From contig JAUWCW010000001.1 of assembly GCA_030609125.1 (NCBI GenBank), forward strand, positions 1-31,091: a DNA stretch of 31,091 bases, read 5' to 3'. A program made the position numbers and the translations under genes. Below are positions 1 through 6,024 of the stretch, in pieces. The notes beneath the pieces are model-generated. The model made no database searches, had not been told where the DNA came from, and saw only the letters and a list, made by a program, of their open reading frames with translations. The stretch's first letter is position 1, and each line of letters starts with the position of its first letter. Source of the stretch: JAUWCW01 sp030609125 [NCBI: Candidatus Rokuibacteriota bacterium] (GTDB taxonomy: Bacteria; JAUVQV01).

Positions 1-623
1 GACCCCTCCAGGTCCGAGCGCAGACGCTCCCTCAGGGCGCCGGTGAACTCCGTCTCACCCGTGGCGGCGAGAAAGTCGTCGATCAGTTTTCCCGCCTCGG
101 GCCCGAGAGGGAGCGAGCCTGTCGGCCCTTGGCGGTGCGACTCGGGCCAGGGCAGCTCGAACGTGACCGGTTCGCTGTCCGGCCTGAGGGTGACGACGCG
201 GTTGGCCTCCTCCACGTCGTGATCGTCGGTCTCGGCCCAGAAGACGGGAACGTGGGGCCGGCCGGTGCTCCGGGCAAGATCCCCGGCGAGGCGGATGGCC
301 GTCAGGGCCTTGATGACGGTGAGAAAGGGCCCGCCCAGCAGGCCCGCCTGCTGGCCGGTGACGACCGCCGCGGCCCCGTCGGCGAGGAGCTGAAGGCTGT
401 GCAGCGACTCGTCGGGCGCCCCGAGGTCGCGGTGGCATTCCTCCAGGCGGTGCACGAGGCCGGGGTCAATGGTTCTCGACGGGGGAAGGGCAGTGACGGA
501 GGAAGAGAAAAAGGCGTACCGAGAAGCGGCGAGCCTCTCGTCGCCCCGCAGAAGGCCCCGCAGGGGGTGACGCTTCGTCAGCCAGGATTCTACCGGTACC
601 TGCTCCTCCCACTCGATCCGCAT
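1..623 (-). CDS. bshC: BshC, bacillithiol biosynthesis cysteine-adding enzyme (3' end outside window)
   Basis: About 207 N-terminal residues are present; the reading frame is open to the window edge. The diagnostic BshC block VTGQQAGLLGGP lies at residues 88-99. It is followed about 30 residues later by VPVFW and a DDHDVEEANRV segment, matching the family pattern of an HD(F)xExN motif after VFW. In the family BshC joins cysteine to glucosaminyl-malate, the last step of bacillithiol synthesis in the cytoplasm. The ATG at 623 lies 6 bases after the rsfS stop, so the gene is probably the distal member of the pncA-to-rsfS operon. bshA and bshB are not visible here. Recognition rests on motifs only; the C-terminal coiled-coil region cannot be seen. 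Confidence 0.88.
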   Translation of the reverse strand, partial: MRIEWEEQVPVESWLTKRHPLRGLLRGDERLAASRYAFFSSSVTALPPSRTIDPGLVHRLEECHRDLGAPDESLHSLQLLADGAAAVVTGQQAGLLGGPFLTVIKALTAIRLAGDLARSTGRPHVPVFWAETDDHDVEEANRVVTLRPDSEPVTFELPWPESHRQGPTGSLPLGPEAGKLIDDFLAATGETEFTGALRERLRSDLEG

Positions 624-629
624 GCCGCG

Positions 630-1007
630 CTAGGGGCCCTCCTTTGCCGCCGGTTCGGTGTTCTCGAGGGGGACGCGGGCGGCGTCCTTCCAAAGGTCCT
701 CGAGGGAGAAGATGACCCTCTTTTCGGACTGGAAAATGTGAAAGACGAAGTCGATGTAGTCCATGAGGATCCAGGTGCCGTCCCGGTATCCTTCGACACC
801 GAAGGGCCGGACACCCGCCTCCTTGAGCTTTTCACGCACCGCGTCCGCTATGGCCCGCACGTTGGTGTCGGAGCTGCCGCTGCAGATGACGAAGTAGTCG
901 GTCACCGAGGAAATCTTCCGCAGGTCGAGGGCGACGATGTCTGTTGCCCTCTTGTCCGCGGCCGCCGCGGTGCCGATCTGGAGAAGTTCTCTGGCTGGTA
1001 TTTCCAT
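630..1007 (-). CDS. rsfS: Ribosomal silencing factor RsfS
   Basis: A 125-residue protein of the RsfS/Iojap (DUF143) family. The conserved core SVTDYFVICSGSS is at about residues 34-46, followed by VEGYRDGTWILMDY and VVHIF-like FVFHIFQ segments and a LEDLWKDA tail, all in family order and spacing. RsfS binds ribosomal protein L14 on the large subunit and blocks subunit joining when nutrients are scarce. It starts directly after the nadD stop and ends 6 bases before bshC, so co-transcription is likely. The nadD-rsfS pair is very widely conserved, which supports both calls. The acidic C-terminal tail (about 15 residues) is extra and variable. Confidence 0.96.
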   Translation of the reverse strand: MEIPARELLQIGTAAAADKRATDIVALDLRKISSVTDYFVICSGSSDTNVRAIADAVREKLKEAGVRPFGVEGYRDGTWILMDYIDFVFHIFQSEKRVIFSLEDLWKDAARVPLENTEPAAKEGP

Positions 1008-1715
1008 TTAGCCCCCTTTGTTCCTGGTGGTGTAAAGGTCGTGCCTGCGGATGTATCTCTCCACCGCTCCCGGGACGAGATACGTTATGGATCTTCCCTC
1101 GCGGACGCGGCGGCGTATGGCCGACGCGGAAACGGGCAGGGAGAGCGTCTCGGCCAGAAAGAGGCTCTTTTTCCCCGCCACGGGGATCCGCCGTATTCCC
1201 CTGCGCGGGCGCAGAGGTGCTTCGGTCTTCCACTCCCGGGGGACGTAGCGGCCGGGATCTTCGAGGGAATAGCCGGGACGGGGAAAGATGACGAAATGGG
1301 CGAAGTCCAGAAGTTCCCCGGAACGGTGCCAGGTAGTGATCTCCGTGAAGGCGTCCATGCCGATGAGAAAAAAGAGCTCCCATTCTCCCCCCGAGCGCCG
1401 GCGGATCTCACGCAGTGTCTCGATGGTGAAGGACGGCCCGCGGCGCTTTACCTCCAGGTCGAGAGCGGTGAAAGCGCTGTTTCCGGCAACGGCCTTGCGC
1501 ACCATCTCCAGGCGCCGGCGTCCCTCCGGAAAGCTGCCCGACTTGTGAGGGGGCGCCCCGGACGGTACGAAGAGGACGCGGTCGAGCCGGAAGCGTTCCC
1601 GTATCTCCTCGGCAAGAATGAGGTGCGCCACGTGGATGGGATTGAAGGTGCCGCCGTAGACCCCGATCCTGGCTGGTCCCCGACGACTTTCCTGCAAGCG
1701 GTTTTTCAAAGGCAT
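1008..1715 (-). CDS. nadD: Nicotinate-nucleotide adenylyltransferase NadD
   Basis: NadD transfers AMP from ATP to nicotinate mononucleotide, making deamido-NAD in the cytoplasm. The nucleotidyltransferase signature GGTFNPIHVAHL lies near the N-terminus and the second ATP-binding motif (SASAIRRRV) near the C-terminus. Length from the ATG at 1715 is 235 residues, close to the usual 200-220. A TTG at 1754 overlaps the sirtuin stop (TTGA) and would add 13 residues. I prefer the ATG because the added residues are not family-like and the TTG lacks a ribosome site, but the choice is not secure. Together with upstream pncA and the sirtuin it completes a nicotinamide-to-NAD recycling route, with NadE elsewhere. 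Confidence 0.95.
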   Translation of the reverse strand: MPLKNRLQESRRGPARIGVYGGTFNPIHVAHLILAEEIRERFRLDRVLFVPSGAPPHKSGSFPEGRRRLEMVRKAVAGNSAFTALDLEVKRRGPSFTIETLREIRRRSGGEWELFFLIGMDAFTEITTWHRSGELLDFAHFVIFPRPGYSLEDPGRYVPREWKTEAPLRPRRGIRRIPVAGKKSLFLAETLSLPVSASAIRRRVREGRSITYLVPGAVERYIRRHDLYTTRNKGG

Positions 1716-1750
1716 GTACAGTTTTCTTATAACATCTCGACCGGCGCCGA

Positions 1751-2518
1751 TCAAGGCTCGAGGACGCCGGCGATCCGGCCCATTACCTCGCCCGCCGGCT
1801 CGGAGAAACGGATCGAGGCGATGTGGTCCCAGGGGGTTTCGGTGCGGTTGACGAAGATCAGCGAGGCCCCGGCCTTCCGGGCGACGCGGGGAATGGAGGC
1901 GGCGGGCTCGACCTGGAGGGAGGAGCCGATCATGAAGAGAAGATCACAGCCCGCGGCGCAGTCGTAGGCCCGGCGCATTTTCTCCTCCGGCATGGACTGG
2001 CCGAACATCACCGTCGCCGGCTTGACCATGCCGCCGCACTCGCTGCAGTGCAGCTCCGCCTCTCCCCCGTCGAGCCTCTCCTGGATCTGCTCGATGGGCA
2101 CCCGGAGCCCGCAGCCGAGGCACTCCGCTTCGAGGTTGGTCCCGTGTATCTCGATCACCACTTCCGGCGGCACGCCTCCACGCTGGTGCAGGCCGTCTAT
2201 GTTCTGGGTGATGAGACAATCGAGCCACCCCGCCTTCTCCAACTCCGCCAGGGCCGTGTGCGCCCGGTTCGGTTCGGCCCGCAGCAGCTCCCGGTGCAGT
2301 TCCCGCTTCATGACCCAGTACTCCCGGCGCGCCTCGGCGCTGCCGATGAATTCCTGATAGGTGACTATCCGGTGCCGGTCCCAGACGCCCCCGGGGCTGC
2401 GAAAGTCCGAGATGCCCGACTCGGTGGAAATGCCGGCTCCGGTAAAGGCGGCGACGCGCCCGGCGGCCCGCAGCAGCCTCACCGCTTCCCGCACTCGAGC
2501 TTCGAAAGATTCAGTCAT
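1751..2518 (-). CDS. cobB: NAD-dependent protein deacylase, sirtuin (CobB type)
   Basis: A 255-residue single-domain sirtuin. The Rossmann NAD-binding motif is GAGIS at 27-31, with GISDFR at 35-40. The TQNIDGLHQRGG segment spans 104-115 and the catalytic base is H125 (HG motif). A zinc ribbon is formed by C133, C136, C158 and C161. MIGSSLQVEP and FVNRTETP complete the cofactor site. Sirtuins remove acyl groups from lysines, consuming NAD and releasing nicotinamide. Its start overlaps the end of the phosphoesterase gene by 8 bases, and its stop lies next to nadD. Co-location with PncA and NadD suggests the released nicotinamide is recycled by its own operon. The acyl preference (acetyl versus succinyl) cannot be decided from what I see. 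Confidence 0.95.
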   Translation of the reverse strand: MTESFEARVREAVRLLRAAGRVAAFTGAGISTESGISDFRSPGGVWDRHRIVTYQEFIGSAEARREYWVMKRELHRELLRAEPNRAHTALAELEKAGWLDCLITQNIDGLHQRGGVPPEVVIEIHGTNLEAECLGCGLRVPIEQIQERLDGGEAELHCSECGGMVKPATVMFGQSMPEEKMRRAYDCAAGCDLLFMIGSSLQVEPAASIPRVARKAGASLIFVNRTETPWDHIASIRFSEPAGEVMGRIAGVLEP

Positions 2519-3029
2519 GGTCCTTCCCTCCCGGGGGATCGTCGATGTCTCTGCCGGTAACGACCGAGAGGGGCTCCTCGGCGGTTATCTCCGATCCGGG
2601 GCGGGCGTCGTCGTCCTTTTCCTTGATGAGGAGCCAGTTGTTCTTCCCGCCTCCCCACTTCGTCCTGACGAGGGCGAAGCCTCCCCGGAGCTTCTCCCCC
2701 CGGAGGACAAGCTTCGCCGCGCCGCGAGCAAGCATTTCCTCGAAGGTCTCATGCTCCGACCGGACTTCAAAGCTGCCCCGATCCCAGATGATGACCTTCC
2801 CGGCCCCGTACTCTCCCTCGGGGATCACCCCCTCGAAATCCCCGTAGCCCAGCGGGTGGTCTTCGACCTCCACGGCGAGGCGCTTCTGCCCCGGGTCGAG
2901 GCTCGGTCCCTTGGGGACCGCCCAGCTCTTGAGGACCCCCTGCGACTCGAGACGCAGGTCGTAGTGCAGGGAGCGGGCACGGTGCTTGTGAACGATGAAC
3001 TTCCGGCTGTCCCGGACTGCCTCCCTCAC
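2511..3029 (-). CDS. Stand-alone LigD-type DNA 3'-phosphoesterase
   Basis: A 172-residue protein consisting only of the LigD 3'-phosphoesterase (PE) domain. Residues matching the Pseudomonas LigD active site are present at equal spacing: H16, H22, D24 and R26 in the KHxxxxLHYDLR stretch, H58 and Y62 in the DHPLGY stretch, then the PEGEYGAG loop. PE domains trim 3'-phosphate or ribonucleotide ends during non-homologous end joining. Normally the domain is fused to ligase and polymerase in LigD; neither nor Ku is seen here. The start is a GTG with GGAG seven bases upstream, 4 bases after the pncA stop. The 3' end overlaps the sirtuin start by 8 bases, implying coupled translation. Confidence 0.9.
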   Translation of the reverse strand: MREAVRDSRKFIVHKHRARSLHYDLRLESQGVLKSWAVPKGPSLDPGQKRLAVEVEDHPLGYGDFEGVIPEGEYGAGKVIIWDRGSFEVRSEHETFEEMLARGAAKLVLRGEKLRGGFALVRTKWGGGKNNWLLIKEKDDDARPGSEITAEEPLSVVTGRDIDDPPGGKDHD

Positions 3030-3033
3030 AAAT

Positions 3034-3633
3034 TCATCTCCGGGAGGCGACGGCCCCGTAGTCGGCGGGGCGCGCCCCCTGTGCGATCATCTCCTCCTCG
3101 GCCCGCTCCCCGTCACCGGGCTTCACGTTCACGGCCCGGGTGATGTCGGTGAGGAGGACGACTTCGAAACCGAGCTTCAGAGCGTCCTTGACCGTGTTGA
3201 GAACGCAGTAGTCGGTGGCGAGACCGCCGAGGAAGACCCGTCTTACCCCGAGGTTCTTCAGGCGGTCTTCAAGGTCGGTTTCCTCGAAATTGGAGTACGA
3301 GTCCCGGTCCCTGCTGTCCGCCTTGGAAATGATGGTTTCCTTGCCGGTGAGCTCAATCTCCGAAGCGAAGGCCGCCCCCAGCGTCCCCTGTACGCAGTGG
3401 GGAGGCCACACCCCTCCCCGGGCGAGAAACGAAACGTGGTCAGGGGGATGCCAATCCCGTGTCATGAATACGGGAAGCCTCCGGGTGCGGAAAAGCTCGA
3501 GGTACTGGTTCACCACCGGTATGACCTGCTCGCCCTGCGGCACCGCCAGGCTGCCGCCGGAGAGAAAGTCGTTCTGCGCATCCACAATGACGAGAGCGTC
3601 CCCGGGGACGGGGAATAACCCTTTCTCCTTCAT
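3034..3633 (-). CDS. pncA: Nicotinamidase / pyrazinamidase PncA
   Basis: A 199-residue isochorismatase-fold hydrolase. The catalytic triad D18 (VDAQNDF), K104 (SKAD) and C143 (TDYC) is intact. The metal site D60, H62 and H66 lies in RDWHPPDH, which is typical of nicotinamidases rather than isochorismatases. The enzyme deamidates nicotinamide to nicotinate. The start at 3633 is chosen because GGGAGGG precedes it by a normal distance; the frame stays open upstream to 3750 without a better site. It heads the operon, with a possible promoter just upstream, and is divergent from the DUF3014 gene. The product feeds the Preiss-Handler route that ends with NadD encoded three genes downstream. Confidence 0.94.
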   Translation of the reverse strand: MKEKGLFPVPGDALVIVDAQNDFLSGGSLAVPQGEQVIPVVNQYLELFRTRRLPVFMTRDWHPPDHVSFLARGGVWPPHCVQGTLGAAFASEIELTGKETIISKADSRDRDSYSNFEETDLEDRLKNLGVRRVFLGGLATDYCVLNTVKDALKLGFEVVLLTDITRAVNVKPGDGERAEEEMIAQGARPADYGAVASRR

Positions 3634-3663
3634 GACAACCCTCCCATTTTCATGATGAGGTAA

Positions 3664-3692
3664 ATCATGGACCATTTGGGACTCCTTTTCAA
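3664..3692 (-). promoter_or_regulatory. Possible sigma70-like promoter of the pncA operon
   Basis: On the minus strand TTGAAA (3692-3687) is followed after 17 bases by CATGAT (3669-3664). The predicted start near 3657 would give a leader of about 24 bases with the GGGAGGG ribosome site. The -10 match is imperfect (4 of 6), so this is tentative. Confidence 0.35.
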
Positions 3693-3756
3693 CGCCTCCG
3701 GCAGGGCGCTCTTCAGGGTCTTGCCTTCTCCGCCCCCCAGCGCGTACCATGAAAGC

Positions 3757-4647
3757 ATGGAAGATCGGAAGGCGCCGGAAGAGGAGGAGCTCGACTTCGG
3801 GGAGCCCGGGCCGGAGAGGGGGCGGCGCACCCTTCCGACCGTCACTGTTCTGGCGGGGGTCGTTGTTGCCCTGGTGGCGGTCTTCCTCTACTTCGGGGGA
3901 AGGAAGGAGGGAGCGGATACTCCGGCACCCGAGCCCGTCCCCGCGCGGGTCGAGAGGGAGGCGGTGCCGGTGGAGACGCCTCCGCAGATGGTGATTCCCC
4001 CGGAAGCGATGCCGGAGGACGGGCCGGAGGAGCCCCCTGCGCCCGCCCCGATTGTGCCTCCCCCTCTCGATGAGAGCGACAAGCTGGTGCGTGGTTTTGC
4101 CGGCCGGCTCTCGTCGGACGGGTTTCCGGCTTCCTGGCTTGCCTCCGAAGATTTCATCCGACGCTTCGTGGTCGCCGTGGACAACATCGCCGACGGTTCA
4201 TCACCCAGGAACCATATGTCTTTCGTGAAGATACGGGGAGAGTTCGCCGTGATGGAAAGATGGGGGAGGGTCTACCTCGACCCGGCGGGCTACCGCCGCT
4301 ACGACGGTTTTGCCGACGTCGCCGCCGGTGTCGACGCCGTGGAGTGGGCCCGCCTCTACCACGAGCTGCACCCCCTCTTCCAGGAGGCCTACGATGATCT
4401 GGGCTATCCGGATCGGCAGTTCGACGACACGCTGGGGCGCGCGATCGGGCGGCTTCTCGGCACACCCGTCGTGGAAGGCGACATTCTCCTCATGAGTCAG
4501 GAGGGGGCTTACTACTTCGAAGACCCCGCCCTGGAGGGGCTGGACGGTGCGGAAAAGCATCTGCTGCGCATGGGCCCGGCGAACACGCGGAAGATACAGG
4601 GTCTGCTGCGCGCTCTCGAGGCGGCCCTCGAAGGGGTCTTTCCGTAG
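3757..4647 (+). CDS. DUF3014 domain protein, single membrane anchor
   Basis: About 296 residues. An acidic cytoplasmic N-terminus (about 25 residues) is followed by one transmembrane helix at about 26-46. A Pro/Glu-rich linker runs to about 105, then a globular domain. The globular part fits DUF3014: a D-E-S-D-K-L-V-R start, RRFVVAVDNIADG, the motif YRRYDGF, and a terminal LLRMGPANTRKIQ. The function of this family is not known; the topology predicts the domain outside the cytoplasmic membrane, in the periplasm. ATG at 3757 was chosen because it gives the N-in anchor topology; the frame is open from 3667 but the extra residues look non-coding. It is monocistronic, divergent from pncA and convergent with the operon to its right. 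Confidence 0.82.
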   Translation: MEDRKAPEEEELDFGEPGPERGRRTLPTVTVLAGVVVALVAVFLYFGGRKEGADTPAPEPVPARVEREAVPVETPPQMVIPPEAMPEDGPEEPPAPAPIVPPPLDESDKLVRGFAGRLSSDGFPASWLASEDFIRRFVVAVDNIADGSSPRNHMSFVKIRGEFAVMERWGRVYLDPAGYRRYDGFADVAAGVDAVEWARLYHELHPLFQEAYDDLGYPDRQFDDTLGRAIGRLLGTPVVEGDILLMSQEGAYYFEDPALEGLDGAEKHLLRMGPANTRKIQGLLRALEAALEGVFP

Positions 4648-4651
4648 GGAG

Positions 4652-4744
4652 TCAGCTGCCCGGGCCCGCCCTCTCGCGACGAAGTTCATGAAATATCCGG
4701 GCCAGGAAATGGTGGATGTTCTTCGCCAGGTACCCGACGGTCAC
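4652..4744 (-). CDS. Possible 30-residue small protein coupled to the Cys-rich gene
   Basis: A GTG at 4744 overlaps the stop of the preceding 90-residue gene in a GTGA arrangement, the same coupling used at several other junctions here. The frame runs 30 codons to TGA at 4652. Third positions are mostly G or C, as in neighbouring genes. The peptide has a hydrophobic/aromatic first half and a basic second half (HELRRER). No family is recognised. It fills most of the convergent gap with the DUF3014 gene. It may equally be chance. Confidence 0.3.
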   Translation of the reverse strand: MTVGYLAKNIHHFLARIFHELRRERAGPGS

Positions 4745-5013
4745 GGCCCCTTTTCCTTCCGCGCCTGCTCGATCAGCTCCACAAGGCTGAGCATCTTCTG
4801 CTTCGGCGGCGCGGTTATTTCCGCGATCTTCTCTTCACCGTAGCAGGAGCGGATAAAGGCCTCGACTTCGAAGGTCTCCCACCAGCAGTCGAAGATCTTC
4901 CGGCAGGGCGTCTCCGCCCCCGGAGCCCGGCAGTAGGAGAAGGTGACGCCGTGCCCGAGCATCGGACAGCGCCGGCGGCGGTGGTCGTGGCTGTCTATCC
5001 GTTCGCCGCCCAC
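4741..5013 (-). CDS. Conserved hypothetical Cys-rich protein (CPMLGH...YCR type)
   Basis: Ninety residues starting from a GTG inside the end of the preceding gene (19-base overlap). Four cysteines, C16, C28, C37 and C43, occur in the pattern CPMLGHGVTFSYCR then PCRKIFDCWWETF. This could bind zinc or a cluster, though that is inference. The C-terminal half is helical and charged, ending in SLVELIEQARKEKG. I recall similar small proteins from deltaproteobacteria but know of no function. Position next to SpoIIAA-like and PilZ genes suggests a shared, perhaps regulatory, role. The start is uncertain because there is no clear ribosome site; the cysteine region demands a start upstream of 4968. Confidence 0.65.
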   Translation of the reverse strand: MGGERIDSHDHRRRRCPMLGHGVTFSYCRAPGAETPCRKIFDCWWETFEVEAFIRSCYGEEKIAEITAPPKQKMLSLVELIEQARKEKGP

Positions 5014-5360
5014 TCTTTCGCCGCTTCCAGTTCCGAGTATGGGAAATGCCTGATTTCGGCGGAGACGAAGTGGCCGGCGAGCCTCGGCGCCAGGGACGGT
5101 ATGGCGCCGTCGGCTGCTATGGCGACGCGGCGGATACGCCGGTGATGGTTCCTCACGAACCTCACGTGGCTGAGGAAGGCGCCGAAACTCTCCCAGCCGG
5201 GAAAGGATCGGGCGTGTATCAGGAGCCCCTGAAGGTTCCCCTCCTTCTCCAGGTACTCGTCCACGCGGGCCGCGAGGGTTTTGAAATCCTCCTCCTGCAG
5301 CGGCCCGGAGGGCTCGACGATCACGACGCCTTCCTCGGCGAGCAACTCGAACGATATCAT
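4995..5360 (-). CDS. SpoIIAA-like (STAS/SEC14-type) protein
   Basis: A 121-residue soluble protein matching the SpoIIAA-like family (PF11964) in length and pattern. The sequence begins MISFELLAEEGVVIVEPSGPL, then has an LLIHARSFPGWESFGAF stretch at about residues 46-62. The HHRRIRRVAIAADG segment and a closing RHFPYSELEAAKEW follow, as in this family. Members have a STAS-like fold; some may bind lipids or act as small regulators, and the role is not established. An AGAGGCGAAGG ribosome site precedes the ATG. The gene starts 10 bases after the PilZ protein gene and overlaps the Cys-rich gene by 19 bases. Confidence 0.8.
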   Translation of the reverse strand: MISFELLAEEGVVIVEPSGPLQEEDFKTLAARVDEYLEKEGNLQGLLIHARSFPGWESFGAFLSHVRFVRNHHRRIRRVAIAADGAIPSLAPRLAGHFVSAEIRHFPYSELEAAKEWAANG

Positions 5361-5370
5361 CCTTCGCCTC

Positions 5371-6024
5371 TCATGAGCCGCGGCGGGGTATCCCCCACAC
5401 GAATCGCTCCAGGGCGTGGCGCTCCTCCTGGGTGAGCTCGTCGAAGCGGGCTCCGTAGAAGGTGCTCTGCCGGTCCTGCTCCGGGTGCCGGCGCACCACG
5501 CGGGCGTCGAGCCTCAGCCCGGGGCGCTGCTCGTGACTGCCGAAAGAGACGGTGATCTTCTCCTCGGGTTCCAGATTGCCAGCGGTCCTGAAGGACATCC
5601 CCGCGAGACTGAAGTCCTCCGAGCTGCCCCTGAGCGAGACATCCGCCTTCTCGGGGGCGATGAGAACGGGCGTCCGGAAGAGGCGTCGCTCGGGAACAGA
5701 GAGGAGCCTGCTCGTGAGCTCTTTGAAGGCCTTCCTGCCGACGGGCCAGCCGATCCTCACCGAATTCCGGCCTTCCCGGGTGCGGATGATGTTCCCGGGG
5801 GGGATTTCCTCGCTGATGACGAGTTTCTGCACCCCCCGCGCCGCGGCGGAGAGGAGGCGGTGGGATTCGTCGCCCAGGATGAGAAGATCGGGCTTGGCGC
5901 TCTCCAGGGCATTCCGGCACTCCTCGAGGGTGAAGATGCTGATCCGGGCGTTGACCTCCTGCAGGCCCAGGGCGATCTGGCTCCAGGCCAGATGCCGGTC
6001 GTCGATGAGAAGAATGAGCTTCAT
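5371..6024 (-). CDS. Receiver-like / PilZ domain protein (c-di-GMP effector candidate)
   Basis: A 217-residue protein with two parts. Residues 1 to about 95 resemble a response-regulator receiver: ILLIDD at 4-9 keeps the acidic pair, but the usual phospho-accepting Asp after strand 3 reads LLILGDES, so phosphorylation is doubtful. Residues about 105-210 are a PilZ domain with the full c-di-GMP signature: R113xxxR117 and D137xS139xxG142. Binding of cyclic di-GMP is therefore expected. The ATG overlaps the proA stop as ATGA, which fixes the start and implies coupled translation. An upstream extension of the same frame inside proA is open but is shadow. Targets are unknown; it may act with the adjacent SpoIIAA-like protein. 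Confidence 0.86.
   Translation of the reverse strand: MKLILLIDDRHLAWSQIALGLQEVNARISIFTLEECRNALESAKPDLLILGDESHRLLSAAARGVQKLVISEEIPPGNIIRTREGRNSVRIGWPVGRKAFKELTSRLLSVPERRLFRTPVLIAPEKADVSLRGSSEDFSLAGMSFRTAGNLEPEEKITVSFGSHEQRPGLRLDARVVRRHPEQDRQSTFYGARFDELTQEERHALERFVWGIPRRGS

Noticed and set aside
129-1967. 612-codon open frame on the plus strand
   Set aside because: It is antisense to bshC, rsfS and nadD, all of which have clear family motifs. High GC leaves long shadow frames; the translation has no recognisable domain.
3667-3756. Upstream start for the DUF3014 protein
   Set aside because: The added 30 residues look non-coding and would overlap the divergent pncA promoter region; ATG at 3757 gives sensible membrane topology.
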